DNA of 64,000 nucleotides, taken from the NCBI RefSeq assembly GCF_001263205.1, contig NZ_CP012333.1:10707501-10771500 (forward strand), given 5' to 3'. The notes under the pieces are model-generated. The model was not told the DNA's origin and made no database searches. It saw only the letters and a list, made by a program, of their open reading frames with translations. This document shows positions 7,979 to 17,617 of this stretch, piece by piece. The stretch's first letter is position 1, and each line of letters opens with the position of its first letter. The stretch comes from Labilithrix luteola. GTDB lineage: Bacteria; Myxococcota_A; Polyangia; Polyangiales; Polyangiaceae. The position numbers and the translations under genes are program-made.

Positions 7979-10375
7979 TCACTGCTTCGAGACGTCGCCC
8001 GCCGCCTGGCCCGGCTGGAACTGCTGGATGCACTGGAGGCTGAAGCGCGCACCGGAGAGACCGCCGCTGCCCTCGGAGAAGAGGAGCGCCTGCGGGCAGC
8101 GACCCGCGGGCTGGTTCGTGTCACTGTTCTCGACGTAGCACCAGCCGATGTCGGAAGCGTCCTTGCAGGACGCGCCCTTGTCGACGGTGAGCTGCGGGAC
8201 GACGCAGAGCGGGTACGCCGAGAGGTCGACGCCGCCGTTCGCAACGTTGCCGCTGGCCGCGCGCTGCTGCTCGCGGAACTTGCTCTCGATCTCCGCCGGG
8301 GGCTTCTGGAGGCCGCGCGCCTGGCACGTATCCGAGACGTCACCGAGCTGGGCGAGGACGAGGCAGGGAACTTCCTTCGTCGTCTCGTCACGCGTGAGCT
8401 GCTGCGGGAGGCACTGCGTAGTGAGCGCGTTCTTGAGGCGGTCGACGATGACCTTGACGGCCGGGTTGTAGCCGTAGGTCGGCTCGCTCTCGTTGCCCTT
8501 CGTGAGGTCGAGCGGGCAGAGCGAGGAGATGATGCCCTGCTGACCGAGCGCACGCACGACCGAGAACTCGCGGATGGTCGGGTAGGCCTTCGCGCGGACC
8601 TGCGTGCCCAGCTGCGCGCCGCACAGCGGCGGGTTCACGTTGGAGTCCTTGCAATCGCAGGAGCCCGAAGGGTCATTCGCGCAGTTGCGCGGCGTGGGGA
8701 GGTCGAACGTGCAGGCGTACTGGAGGTCGTCGCCGTTCGTGACGTAGTCGCGACCGACGGCGTCCTGCTTCAGGTCGCCGTTCTCGCCGCGCTGGGTGCT
8801 CGGGCCCGGCACGCCGTCGCGCGGGTTGACCGACTGCTTCATGTGGATGTTGATGCCCTCGTAATGGAAGTGCTCCGGATCCTTTCCGAGGATCTTCACC
8901 CAGTCATCGGCCGTGATGAGGCTCTTCTCCGAGTCCTTGGGATCGAAGTGGAGCAGGTCCTGCGGAACACCACCGACGACCGCGAAGAAGACGAGGTCCG
9001 GCGAGCGCGTGCCGAGCGCGAGGTTGCAGTAGTCGTCGCCGTCTTTCGGGAGCTTCGCGGCGAAGAGCGGGTTCGTGCACTTGCCGGCGCCGACGTAGTT
9101 CGAGATCGCCTTGGTGCTCGGATCGATCGGGTGCTCGGCGACACGATCCGGAACGCGCTGCTTCGTGAGGCCGTCGACGTAGCGGCGGAGCGGGTACTGC
9201 GGATCGATACCGTAACGCTCCTTCATGCGGTGGAACCGCACGTTGAGCGAGTCGGCACCGGCGGCGTAGTAGCCCTTGTTGTCGACGCAGTTGGGATCGT
9301 TCTTGATCTTCTCACACCCCGGATCGCCCGGCTTGCAGGTCTTGGCGAAGCCGCAGGAGGTGCAGTCCGGGCTGCCGGGGTCCGTGGCGCACGCCGAGGT
9401 GCCCTTCGGCGCCGTCGAACCGGCGTTGTTGGTGCGGGCCTGTTCCGAACCAGGGAACGTCTGATTCATGAACGCCCAGCCCTGACCGCCGACCGAGAGC
9501 GGGTCGGCGGAGGAGTCGTCCTCGTCGGTCAGCATGACGATCGCGACGAGCGAGTCGGGGCGGAGGAAGTCGCGGCGCTGCGCCAGGACCGTCGTGTCGA
9601 TGCCGTTGAGCACCGCGCTACCGCCGGCCACGGTGACGGACTCCCACGGATCCGGCTGGATGAGGAAGCGGTAGACGCTCTCGAGCTGCGCTTCGAGACC
9701 GCAACCGTTCTGCGCGACACCAACGACGAGCTTCTGGAACGACTCCTGAAGCGCGCCGAAGTCGGGGACGGCGACCGCGGGATCGGGGTGACGGACCTTG
9801 TCCGCGTTCTCCTCGTTGCTCGGGTACCACGCGAGGAAGTTGTTCGGGGTGACCGGCACCGCACCGCCGTCCACGTAGTTGAGCAGGTGGGCCTTGTCGT
9901 TGTTGCGCCCACCTTCGGGACACACGTCACCACCCATGGTGCCGAGCGACGACGAGACGATGCCGATGTGCATATCGGTCACCGGCTTGAACTCCGGCTC
10001 CGTGCCTGCAGGGCAGCCGAACTTGAGTTCCTTGCTGCTGTTCGGATCGGCGACGGCGTCCTTCCCGGTCTTTTCGTCCTTCACATGGGCGCTGTTCTGG
10101 TCGACGCAGTAGGGCCTGAGGAGGCCGTTCAGGAGCTGCGGAACAGCGTCCTTGAGGATCTCCTGCTTGTCACCCATCGACGCCGAGTTGTCGATCGCGA
10201 ACAGAAGGTCGACCTTGTCGACTTGCTGCTGCGAGATCGTCGAGGTGAAGTTGACCTTCGTGGTCGGCGGATCCGACCCGACGGGGCGAGTGAGGCAGCC
10301 GGCGCCACCTGCTCCCATCGCCGTCAAAGCCGAACCGACGGCGACCCATTTGCCGACCCGGTTAATCCACTTCAT
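7979..10375 (-). CDS. VWA-domain surface lipoprotein, first of two paralogues
   Basis: A 798-aa protein with lipobox AGGAGC (Cys27). A von Willebrand factor A fold follows, with the MIDAS motif D62-N-S64-A-S66 in VDLLFAIDNSASMG. Later VWA-like strands include DSLVAIVMLTDEDDSS and LVFFAVVGGVP. The long body is rich in Cys pairs (CATDPGSPDCTSCGFAKTC; CANDPSGSCDCKDS), suggesting disulfides in an extracellular protein. It is a full-length paralogue of 10681-12936: the same order of blocks is shared, such as EAQLESVYxFLxQPDPW and RMKxRxGxDPQYP. Metal-dependent adhesion or ligand binding at the cell surface is inferred; no enzyme motif is seen. Confidence 0.85.
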   Translation of the reverse strand: MKWINRVGKWVAVGSALTAMGAGGAGCLTRPVGSDPPTTKVNFTSTISQQQVDKVDLLFAIDNSASMGDKQEILKDAVPQLLNGLLRPYCVDQNSAHVKDEKTGKDAVADPNSSKELKFGCPAGTEPEFKPVTDMHIGIVSSSLGTMGGDVCPEGGRNNDKAHLLNYVDGGAVPVTPNNFLAWYPSNEENADKVRHPDPAVAVPDFGALQESFQKLVVGVAQNGCGLEAQLESVYRFLIQPDPWESVTVAGGSAVLNGIDTTVLAQRRDFLRPDSLVAIVMLTDEDDSSADPLSVGGQGWAFMNQTFPGSEQARTNNAGSTAPKGTSACATDPGSPDCTSCGFAKTCKPGDPGCEKIKNDPNCVDNKGYYAAGADSLNVRFHRMKERYGIDPQYPLRRYVDGLTKQRVPDRVAEHPIDPSTKAISNYVGAGKCTNPLFAAKLPKDGDDYCNLALGTRSPDLVFFAVVGGVPQDLLHFDPKDSEKSLITADDWVKILGKDPEHFHYEGINIHMKQSVNPRDGVPGPSTQRGENGDLKQDAVGRDYVTNGDDLQYACTFDLPTPRNCANDPSGSCDCKDSNVNPPLCGAQLGTQVRAKAYPTIREFSVVRALGQQGIISSLCPLDLTKGNESEPTYGYNPAVKVIVDRLKNALTTQCLPQQLTRDETTKEVPCLVLAQLGDVSDTCQARGLQKPPAEIESKFREQQRAASGNVANGGVDLSAYPLCVVPQLTVDKGASCKDASDIGWCYVENSDTNQPAGRCPQALLFSEGSGGLSGARFSLQCIQQFQPGQAAGDVSKQ

Positions 10376-10680
10376 CGCGCGTGCTCCTTGGCGTTCATCC
10401 GTTCGCGTTCGTTCGCGAATCCCGCGTATCGCCCGAAATGCCCCTCCTACCTATCGAACGCGACACCAGGGTGTCAACGTGCAGGTCAAGGACCTGCCAA
10501 CTTGGTGGGAGGGTGGCGGGAAAGCTTGCGCGTCGTCGTTGCAGGCTTCGTACCGTTAGCTCCAGCAGGGAAAACCTAGGCTCGATTCGCAATCCGGGTC
10601 GAAAATCGGCGTCGGCCGCTGCCAATTGAGTTGGCAACGGCCGGCACGAGTTGGCGATACCCCTTTCCGCGTCGGTGGAA
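10376..10680 (-). promoter_or_regulatory. Intergenic region between the two VWA genes, with terminator-like hairpin
   Basis: No gene is visible in these 305 bp. Near the left side should lie the promoter and leader of the gene ending at 7979. At 10613-10643 an imperfect hairpin occurs: CGGCCG and TGCCAA pair with TTGGCA and CGGCCG around a 5-nt loop with one mismatch. On the minus strand it is followed by GATTTT (about 10601-10606), so it may terminate the upstream paralogue. That would make the two VWA genes separate transcripts. Confidence 0.5.
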
Positions 10681-12936
10681 TTACCGAGAGTCACCTACCT
10701 GTATGCACTGGAGCAGGAACCGGGCGCCGCCGAGCCGGCGGGTCGGCTTCGTGAAGACGAGGGCGTCCGCACAGCCGAAGCCGTCCTGATCATGCGAGTA
10801 GCAGAACCCCATCTTCGTCGCCTCGTCGCGACACGTCTCGCCCTCCGGAGGAATCACCTCCGGGATCAGACAGATCGGGAGACGGCCCGCGGCTTCGCCT
10901 TCTTCGGCGACGAGATTCTTTCGGAGCCGATCGAGGAGATCGGCGGGAGGATTGCCGAGTTCGTAGAGGCGCTGGCAGTCCGTGTCGGGTCCTTCGTTGG
11001 GAAGCACGGCGAGCGTCAGACACGGAGTGCCGTCACCGTCGTTCACGAGAGGACGCGGCAGACACGAGCCCAAAAGGCTGCGCTCGAGCCGGTTGACGAT
11101 GGATCGCGCCGCAGGCCGGTAGCCGTAGTTTTCCTTGTTGGGCTCCGTGAGCTGCTCCGGACAGAGCGAAGCGACGACCGCCTGGTCTTTGAGCTCGCGC
11201 GCCACCATCAGCTCGCGACGCGTGGGATACGCCTTGCCTCGCACTTGGACCTTGCGATTCGTCGGCGAACAGAGAGGCACGTCCTTCGTGCCATCGCAAT
11301 CGCACGACTCCTTGCCGTCGCACGCACGTTCGACTGGCTGCACCCCCCCGTCGGCCGTCCGCTCGTAAAGGGGGAAGGTACATGCAAACTGCAAATCTCC
11401 TCCCGCGGTCGTCCACTCGCGACCGTTCACGGGATCGGCGTCGTCCGCCGACCCAGGCCCCGGCAGACCGGGACGCGGGGTGGTCGAGGGGATCATGTGC
11501 GGATCGATGCCGGTCTCGTCCCATTGAAACGGATCGCGGCCGAGGATCGGTGTCCAGTCGAGCTTGTCGCCACCGAGCAGCCCGTTGGGCACACCTCCGA
11601 TGACGGCAAAGTAGACGAGGTCTTTCGTACGCGGCCCGAGCGGGAGCTTGCAAAAATCTTCACCCGGCACGGGCAGGCGCGCTGCGAAGAGCGGATTCGT
11701 GCACTCCCCCCGTCCGACCGCATACGAGCCATTCACGTGTTCGGCATCACGGCGCGGCACGCGGGACTTCGTGAAGGCATCGACGTAACGCGCAATCGGG
11801 TACTGCGGGTCGACACCGAACCTTTGCTTCATGCGGGCGAAGCGCACGTTGAGGGGGTCTTCCTTTTCGGAGTACTCGCCCTTCGCGCACTCCGGATCCT
11901 TCTGCACCTGGACGCACGTTGCGCTGTCGGCAGGCTCGCAGTGACACGAACGGCACGCCGGCGAGGCCGCGTCCGTTGCGCAGGCGCTCGTCCCGCGTGA
12001 CATCGGTCGATCTTGCTCGAAGTACCACCCGGAGGCGCCGAACGAGAGCGGGTCGACGGTCGAATCGTCTTCGTCGCTCAGCACGATGACAGCCACGAGC
12101 GAGTCGGGTCGCAGAAAGGCCGCGCGCTGGCGCAAGAGCTCTTGATCGATGTCGGTCCCGTACGACGCCCTAAGCGTCGTCGGGTCGACCGTGACGGTGG
12201 TCCACGGATCGGGCTGCACGAGGAAGTGGTAGACGCTCTCGAGCTGCGCCTCGAGCCCGCAGCCGTCCTGCCCTACGCCGACGATGAGGTCGCGAAACGC
12301 CGTGCCCAGCGCGTCGAGACTCGTCGTCTTGGGTACCGGCGGGTCGGGATGGCGCGTCTTGTCCTGGTTCTCGGGGACGTCGGGGTACCACGCGAGGAAA
12401 TGAAGGTCGCCGGCCTGCGCCACGTCCGGGCCATTCGCTCCGCGTGCGAGAAGATGACCGTGATCGTCGGGGTGACCCTTAGCCCCGGGCTTGCAGTTCT
12501 CCGTGCCCATGCCTCCGAGCGACGAAGAAAGCACACCGATGTGCATGTCGGTGATCGGAGGGAACGCAGGCTCGGTCCCGGCAGGGCACTGCTGACCTTC
12601 GGGCTTAAGTGGATCGGCGTCGACGTCCGTCCGGGCGCGCGTCTTCTTGTCGACGCACTTCGGTCTCACGAGACCGTTGAGCAAGTCCGGAAGCGCGTCG
12701 GCGAGGATCCGTTGCTTGTCGGCCATCGACGCCGAGTTGTCGACCATCACGATGAGGTCGACCTTGTCGACGGCGGGCTGTGGAACCTGCGTGGTGAACG
12801 ACGTCTTCGTCGTCGGCTCCATCGAAACGACGTCACGACGCAGACACGCAGTCGTCAGCGAAGTCGTCCCTGCAAGCACAAGCGCACCGGCAAGCGCGCG
12901 CGACTTCGCACGCGCCCATGAAAAGCGGCGGATCAT
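10681..12936 (-). CDS. VWA-domain surface lipoprotein, second of two paralogues
   Basis: A 751-aa protein starting at ATG 12936 (MIRRFSWARAKSRALAG). The signal peptide ends in SLTTAC (Cys31), a weaker lipobox than its neighbour's. The VWA core shows VDLIVMVDNSASMADKQ (MIDAS DxSxS) and DSLVAVIVLSDEDDST. Many Cys pairs follow (CATDAASPACRSCHCEP; CDGKESCDCDG). Order and spacing of conserved blocks match the paralogue at 7979-10375, so this is a tandem duplication that has diverged substantially. The role is probably extracellular binding; the partner is unknown. Confidence 0.85.
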   Translation of the reverse strand: MIRRFSWARAKSRALAGALVLAGTTSLTTACLRRDVVSMEPTTKTSFTTQVPQPAVDKVDLIVMVDNSASMADKQRILADALPDLLNGLVRPKCVDKKTRARTDVDADPLKPEGQQCPAGTEPAFPPITDMHIGVLSSSLGGMGTENCKPGAKGHPDDHGHLLARGANGPDVAQAGDLHFLAWYPDVPENQDKTRHPDPPVPKTTSLDALGTAFRDLIVGVGQDGCGLEAQLESVYHFLVQPDPWTTVTVDPTTLRASYGTDIDQELLRQRAAFLRPDSLVAVIVLSDEDDSTVDPLSFGASGWYFEQDRPMSRGTSACATDAASPACRSCHCEPADSATCVQVQKDPECAKGEYSEKEDPLNVRFARMKQRFGVDPQYPIARYVDAFTKSRVPRRDAEHVNGSYAVGRGECTNPLFAARLPVPGEDFCKLPLGPRTKDLVYFAVIGGVPNGLLGGDKLDWTPILGRDPFQWDETGIDPHMIPSTTPRPGLPGPGSADDADPVNGREWTTAGGDLQFACTFPLYERTADGGVQPVERACDGKESCDCDGTKDVPLCSPTNRKVQVRGKAYPTRRELMVARELKDQAVVASLCPEQLTEPNKENYGYRPAARSIVNRLERSLLGSCLPRPLVNDGDGTPCLTLAVLPNEGPDTDCQRLYELGNPPADLLDRLRKNLVAEEGEAAGRLPICLIPEVIPPEGETCRDEATKMGFCYSHDQDGFGCADALVFTKPTRRLGGARFLLQCIQVGDSR

Positions 12937-13082
12937 GATTCCTCCTCGGAACCGAAGACGCGATGCGATGGGCTTCGCACGCGCACGGGCGTGCACGCGA
13001 TGCCTCGTCGCTCGTTCGTTCGGTCTCGTACGTCGAATGGCCGCCTAAGCGGACATCCGTCTCGAACGACGTCGAGAAGTGA

Positions 13083-15215
13083 TCAGGACGTCGGCGACTT
13101 CGTCTCGATCACCGCGGACGGCTGCACGGGAGCCGGCGCGGGTGTCGGCGCGGGGTAGACACGTCGCAGGGCCTTCACGTGCCGCGCGGTCACGCCGGGG
13201 ACGGCGAGCAGCGTGGCATCGTCGGCGGCTTTGATCGCCTTGAGGCTGCCGAGGTGACGAAGGAGGAGCTTCTTCGTGTTCGGGCCGATGCCCGCCACGT
13301 CGTCGAGGGCCGACTTGAAACGCTTGCGCTTGCCGAGCTTCTCGCGCTGACGATTCGAGAAGCGGTGGGCTTCGTCGCGGGCGCGAGCGAGGAAGAACAT
13401 CGACGCCGAGTGGCTACGAAGGGGGATGGGATTCTTCTGCCCCGGCAGGTACACGCGGTCGACGAGGGTGTCGCCGAGCACGTTCTCCTTCTCCTTGGCG
13501 AGCGCGACGATCGGAAGCTCGTGGATGCCTAGATCGCGCGCGGCCGCGAGGGCGACGGCGAGCTGGCCTTTGCCACCGTCGACGACGAAGAGGTCGGGGA
13601 GGTCCCACTCGCCTCCCTCCTCGTCACCTTCCACTTTGGCGGCGAGATCCTTCACCGAGGTCGGCTTGTCGTCGTCCTGTTCCGCCTCGCCTTCGGCGAT
13701 GGCCATGGCCCGAGACTCTTGCTTGCGAAGACCTCGTCGGAACCGGCGCGCGAGCACCTCGTACATGGCGCGGTAGTCGTCGCCCGCGAGCGATCCCATC
13801 CCTTCGCCCTCGCCCTCCCCTTCCCCTCCGGGCGCGGGCGCGGCGTCGGTGGTCTTGGGCGCAGCGCCGTCGCCGTGAACGTGGAACGTGCGATAGCGCT
13901 TCTTGTCCGGCTCACCGTCGAGCAGCGCGACGATGGCCCCGACCGTGTCTTTGCCGCCGAGATGGGAGATGTCGCAACACTCGATGCGGCGCGGCACGGT
14001 GGGAAGGCGGAGGCGCTCCTTGAGCTGGGTCAGGCGCTCCTGCACGTCGTCGCTCGCGCGCCGCTTCTCGGAGAACGCGTGACGCGCGTTGTCGTTGGCG
14101 AGAGCGAGCAAGTCCACGCGCTGCCCGCGCTGCGGGTGGACGAGCGCAACTTTGTGCCCCGCGCGCTCCGACAACCAATCGGAAATACCGGTTGCCGCGT
14201 CCGGAACGATCGGCACGATGATCTCGTTCGGAATCGGCAGCGCCGTGTCGGCGTCGACGTCCGAGCCGTCGTCCGAGGAAAGCCCCGGAAGGTAATGCTG
14301 AGCGAGGAACGCTGCGACGACCTCTTCGTCGGGGACCTCGGCGCCCTTCACCGAGAAGGTCGCGACGTCGGCCAGCTTGCCGCGTCGCACGTGCAAGAGG
14401 GCGAGCTCCACGAGATCGCCTTCGCGATGCAAGCCGAGCACGTCACGATCGACATCGTCGACAGCGACGACACGCTGCTCTTCACGCACCTTCTCGATGG
14501 CCGCGAGCTGGTCGCGATAGACCGCCGCCAGCTCGAAATGCATGGCCCTCGCCGCGTCGCGCATGCGGTTATCGAGCTCGTCGGAGAGCTCGTCGTGTCG
14601 GCCGTCGAGGAACATGGCGACCGCGCGCACTTGCTCCTCGTACCAACGCCTCTCGACGTCGAGCACGCAGGGCGCCGGGCACCGCTTGATCTGATGCTGC
14701 AAGCACGGGCGCTTGCGGCTCTTCATCTCGGTGTCGGTGCACGTTCGCAGCTGGAAGTGCTTGTTGACGAGGTGGAGCGTGCGCCGCGCCGCCGTCGCCG
14801 AATGGTACGGACCGAAGTAGCGCGCCTTGTCGCCCGGCTTGAGCGTGGGCCGGCGGACGACCCACAGGCGAGGCCATTCGTCGGTGGGGTCGAGCTTCAG
14901 CGAGATGTAATCTTTGTCGTCGCGAAGCTTGACGTTGTACCGAGGGCGATGCTCCTTGATGAGGTTGTTCTCGAGGATCGTCGCTTCCTTCTCGGAGCCG
15001 GCCACGATCGTGTCGAGGTCACCGATCGTGCGGAGCAGGATCGGGATGAAGTAGCGGTTGTCGCTCGACCCCTCTTGGAAATAGCTGCGGACGCGCGAGC
15101 GCAGGCTCTTGGCCTTGCCCACGTAGACCACGACCCCCTTCTTGTCCTTGAAGAGGTAGACGCCAGGGGCAGTGGGCAGAACGTCGAGCTTTTCGGTGAC
15201 GACCGCGGGAAGCAT
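13083..15215 (-). CDS. uvrC: Excinuclease ABC subunit C
   Basis: UvrC of 710 aa makes the two incisions beside a UvrB-bound DNA lesion in nucleotide excision repair. The N-terminal GIY-YIG nuclease is plain (PGVYLFKDKKGVVVYVGKAKSLRSRVRSYF split over two strands). Next come the Cys-containing region CLQHQIKRCPAPC, a UVR motif (about residues 205-240), and the RNase H-like endonuclease domain (RIECCDISHLGG ... LPDLFVVDGGKGQL ... FFLARARDEAHRF). A C-terminal helix-hairpin-helix (DDVAGIGPNTKKLLLRHLGS) binds DNA. A low-complexity Gly-Glu insert (GEGEGEGEG) lies between the nuclease motifs; it is a lineage-specific loop. It is divergent from the helicase gene at 15275 with 59 bp between starts. Confidence 0.97.
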   Translation of the reverse strand: MLPAVVTEKLDVLPTAPGVYLFKDKKGVVVYVGKAKSLRSRVRSYFQEGSSDNRYFIPILLRTIGDLDTIVAGSEKEATILENNLIKEHRPRYNVKLRDDKDYISLKLDPTDEWPRLWVVRRPTLKPGDKARYFGPYHSATAARRTLHLVNKHFQLRTCTDTEMKSRKRPCLQHQIKRCPAPCVLDVERRWYEEQVRAVAMFLDGRHDELSDELDNRMRDAARAMHFELAAVYRDQLAAIEKVREEQRVVAVDDVDRDVLGLHREGDLVELALLHVRRGKLADVATFSVKGAEVPDEEVVAAFLAQHYLPGLSSDDGSDVDADTALPIPNEIIVPIVPDAATGISDWLSERAGHKVALVHPQRGQRVDLLALANDNARHAFSEKRRASDDVQERLTQLKERLRLPTVPRRIECCDISHLGGKDTVGAIVALLDGEPDKKRYRTFHVHGDGAAPKTTDAAPAPGGEGEGEGEGMGSLAGDDYRAMYEVLARRFRRGLRKQESRAMAIAEGEAEQDDDKPTSVKDLAAKVEGDEEGGEWDLPDLFVVDGGKGQLAVALAAARDLGIHELPIVALAKEKENVLGDTLVDRVYLPGQKNPIPLRSHSASMFFLARARDEAHRFSNRQREKLGKRKRFKSALDDVAGIGPNTKKLLLRHLGSLKAIKAADDATLLAVPGVTARHVKALRRVYPAPTPAPAPVQPSAVIETKSPTS

Positions 15216-15274
15216 CGGGAGACTTGTCCGCGGATCCTAGTCCGAACGCCACGGGTGCGCTAAGGCAGTTCTGC

Positions 15275-17617
15275 ATGCCCGACGCGAGCGCAATCACGGC
15301 GCTGCTCGGCCCTACGAACACGGGCAAGACGTACCGCGCCATCGAGCGGATGCTCGAGCACGAATCGGGCATGATCGGCTTGCCCCTGCGGCTGCTCGCG
15401 CGCGAGGTCTACGACAAGATCAGCGCGCGTGTGGGAGAGTCGAAGGTCGCGCTGATCACCGGCGAGGAGCAGCGCATCCCGCCTCGGCCTTCGTACTGGG
15501 TCGCGACCGTCGAAGCCATGCCCGTTGACCGAGAGGTGGCCTTCCTGGCCGTCGACGAAATCCAACTCGCGGCGCACGACCAGCGCGGACACGTCTTCAC
15601 GTCGCGCTTGCTCTCGGCGCGAGGAACGAAGGAGACCTGGTTTCTCGGCTCGGAGACCATCGGCAAGGTTCTGCGCGAGCTCGTGCCCACCGCGAAGATC
15701 GCCTCCCACCCGCGCCTCTCGCTGCTCACGAGCGCGCCCCCCACGCCTCTCTCGAGGCTCCCCGAGCGGAGCGCGGTCGTCGCCTTCTCCATGCCCCACG
15801 TCTACGAGCTCGCCGAGCGCCTGCGCGCCCGACGCGGCGGCGCGGCGGTGGTCACCGGAGCGCTATCCCCACGCACCCGCAACGCGCAGGTGGCCATGTT
15901 CCAGGCCGGCGAGGTCGACTACCTCGTCGCGACCGATGCCATCGGCATGGGCCTCAACCTCGACGTGCGGCACGTCGCATTCGCCGCGACACGCAAGTTC
16001 GACGGGAGGGACGTCCGCGACGTCGACGAGACCGAGCTCGCCCAGATCGCCGGGCGCGCGGGGCGCTGGATCGAGAACGGGACGTTCGGCACGCTCACGC
16101 CGCACGAGCTACCGAACTCGGTGACGATGGCCATCGAGAGCCACCGTTTCGCTTCACTCCGCCGCGTTCGCTACCGAAACGACGACCTCGATTTCGCTTC
16201 GCTCGAGGCGCTCCGCCATTCGCTTTGCAAAAAGCCCACGCGCGCCGTGCTCGCGCCTGCCGCCGACGCCGAGGACTTCGACGCCCTGCTTCGACTCTCC
16301 GAACGTGAAGCAATCCGTGCACTATGCACGAACGAGGAGCGGGTGCGCCTCCTCTGGGACGTCTGCACCGTGCCCGACTTCCGAAAGCTCCTCTTCGAAG
16401 TCCACGTCGACTTCCTGGAGGAGCTCTTCGTGGAGCTCGCACGTCGCGGCGCGCTCGACGACGACTGGATGGATCGCCGGGTGCGCGCCATCGGACGCGA
16501 CGAGGGTGAAGTCGAGACGCTCGTCGCGCGCATCTCCGCCACGCGTGTCTTCACCTACGTGTCGAATCGCTCGAACTGGCTGCGTTCGCCCGAGCTCTGG
16601 CAGGAGCAGACGCGAGCCCTCGAGGATCGCCTGAGCGACGCGCTCCACCAGCGCCTCGTCATGCGCTTCGTCGACGCGAAGAAGGGCAAGCCAGGCCGGC
16701 GCGCACGGCCTCGCCCGCCCGAGAGCAAGCCGGTGCTCGAAGACAGGCCGCTCGCGCTCGACAAGAGCCATCCGTTCGCCGGCCTGGCCGCCCTCCGATC
16801 GGCGCTGGCTCCGGCGCCGGCGAGCTCATCGTCACTGCTCGAAGGGCCTTCGTGGGTAGAGGACGTGACCGCGGCGGCGCCCGACGCTTTCCAGCTCGAT
16901 GGGCAAGGACGCATCGTTCACGGACCAAGCGGCAAGCGACTCGCGGCCATCGTGCGCGGAGCATCGATCGCGATGCCCGACGTGCGCCTCGCCGATGCGA
17001 GCGACCTCGGCGTCGGCACCTTGGGCGCAGGCGCACAGAGTCGACTCGTGCGACGCCTCGTGGCGAGCGCGCGCGACTTCGCTGGCGACCTGCTGGGGCC
17101 GCTGCGCGAGCTCGGGACGGCAAGCGCGTCGGCCACCGTGCGAGGGCTCGTGCATCGCCTCGAGCAAGGGCTCGGCACCGCCTTCACACGTGACGTTCGC
17201 GACCTGACGGAGCGCCTCACCGAAGGCGAGCGCGCCGAGCTCGAAAAAGCCGGCCTGCATCTCGGCGACTGCCTCGTCTACGTGGGCGCGGCTCTAAAGC
17301 CGCGAGCGCTGGCCATGCGCGTGGCGTTCGCGTCGGTGTACTACGGAACGGCGCGGCTCGAGCCTCCGCGCGGCGGCGCCGTGTCGATGGCCGTCGGCAA
17401 GGGCGCGGACAGGCGAGCGCTCCTCGCCATCGGCCATCCTGTGTTCGCGGGCCGCGCTGTCCGTGCCGATGTCGCCGAACGCGTGTACGCGCGCCTCACG
17501 ATCGAGGATGTTCCGCCAGGCACGCTGGCCACCTGGCTCGGCTGTCCGACGAACGAAGCGCAGCGCGTCGTGCGTGCGCTGCGGGACAGCACCCGCGACG
17601 AAACGCTGGCGTCCTAG
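15275..17617 (+). CDS. Suv3-like ATP-dependent RNA helicase
   Basis: A superfamily 2 helicase of 780 aa. It resembles mitochondrial SUV3 and its bacterial relatives rather than common DEAD-box proteins: Walker A GPTNTGKT at residues 12-19, an unusual motif II AVDEIQLAAHD, a motif III region WFLGSE, the helicase C motifs DAIGMGLNLDVRHVAF, and motif VI QIAGRAGR. Residues about 300-430 form a Suv3-type helical region, followed by a Lys/Arg/Pro linker and a C-terminal domain that may bind RNA. SUV3 works with exoribonuclease in RNA turnover; the bacterial role is less defined. ATG 15275 was preferred over an in-frame TTG at 15224. Its stop overlaps the stop of the convergent TetR gene. Confidence 0.88.
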   Translation: MPDASAITALLGPTNTGKTYRAIERMLEHESGMIGLPLRLLAREVYDKISARVGESKVALITGEEQRIPPRPSYWVATVEAMPVDREVAFLAVDEIQLAAHDQRGHVFTSRLLSARGTKETWFLGSETIGKVLRELVPTAKIASHPRLSLLTSAPPTPLSRLPERSAVVAFSMPHVYELAERLRARRGGAAVVTGALSPRTRNAQVAMFQAGEVDYLVATDAIGMGLNLDVRHVAFAATRKFDGRDVRDVDETELAQIAGRAGRWIENGTFGTLTPHELPNSVTMAIESHRFASLRRVRYRNDDLDFASLEALRHSLCKKPTRAVLAPAADAEDFDALLRLSEREAIRALCTNEERVRLLWDVCTVPDFRKLLFEVHVDFLEELFVELARRGALDDDWMDRRVRAIGRDEGEVETLVARISATRVFTYVSNRSNWLRSPELWQEQTRALEDRLSDALHQRLVMRFVDAKKGKPGRRARPRPPESKPVLEDRPLALDKSHPFAGLAALRSALAPAPASSSSLLEGPSWVEDVTAAAPDAFQLDGQGRIVHGPSGKRLAAIVRGASIAMPDVRLADASDLGVGTLGAGAQSRLVRRLVASARDFAGDLLGPLRELGTASASATVRGLVHRLEQGLGTAFTRDVRDLTERLTEGERAELEKAGLHLGDCLVYVGAALKPRALAMRVAFASVYYGTARLEPPRGGAVSMAVGKGADRRALLAIGHPVFAGRAVRADVAERVYARLTIEDVPPGTLATWLGCPTNEAQRVVRALRDSTRDETLAS

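Noticed and set aside
7937..10579. An 880-codon plus-strand open frame opposite a VWA lipoprotein
   Set aside because: Composition of a shadow (Arg/Val/Asp/Leu) and no motif; the minus strand has signal peptide, MIDAS and Cys pairs.
13800..13830. GEGEGEG-coding tandem triplets
   Set aside because: A low-complexity loop inside uvrC; not an independent repeat element.
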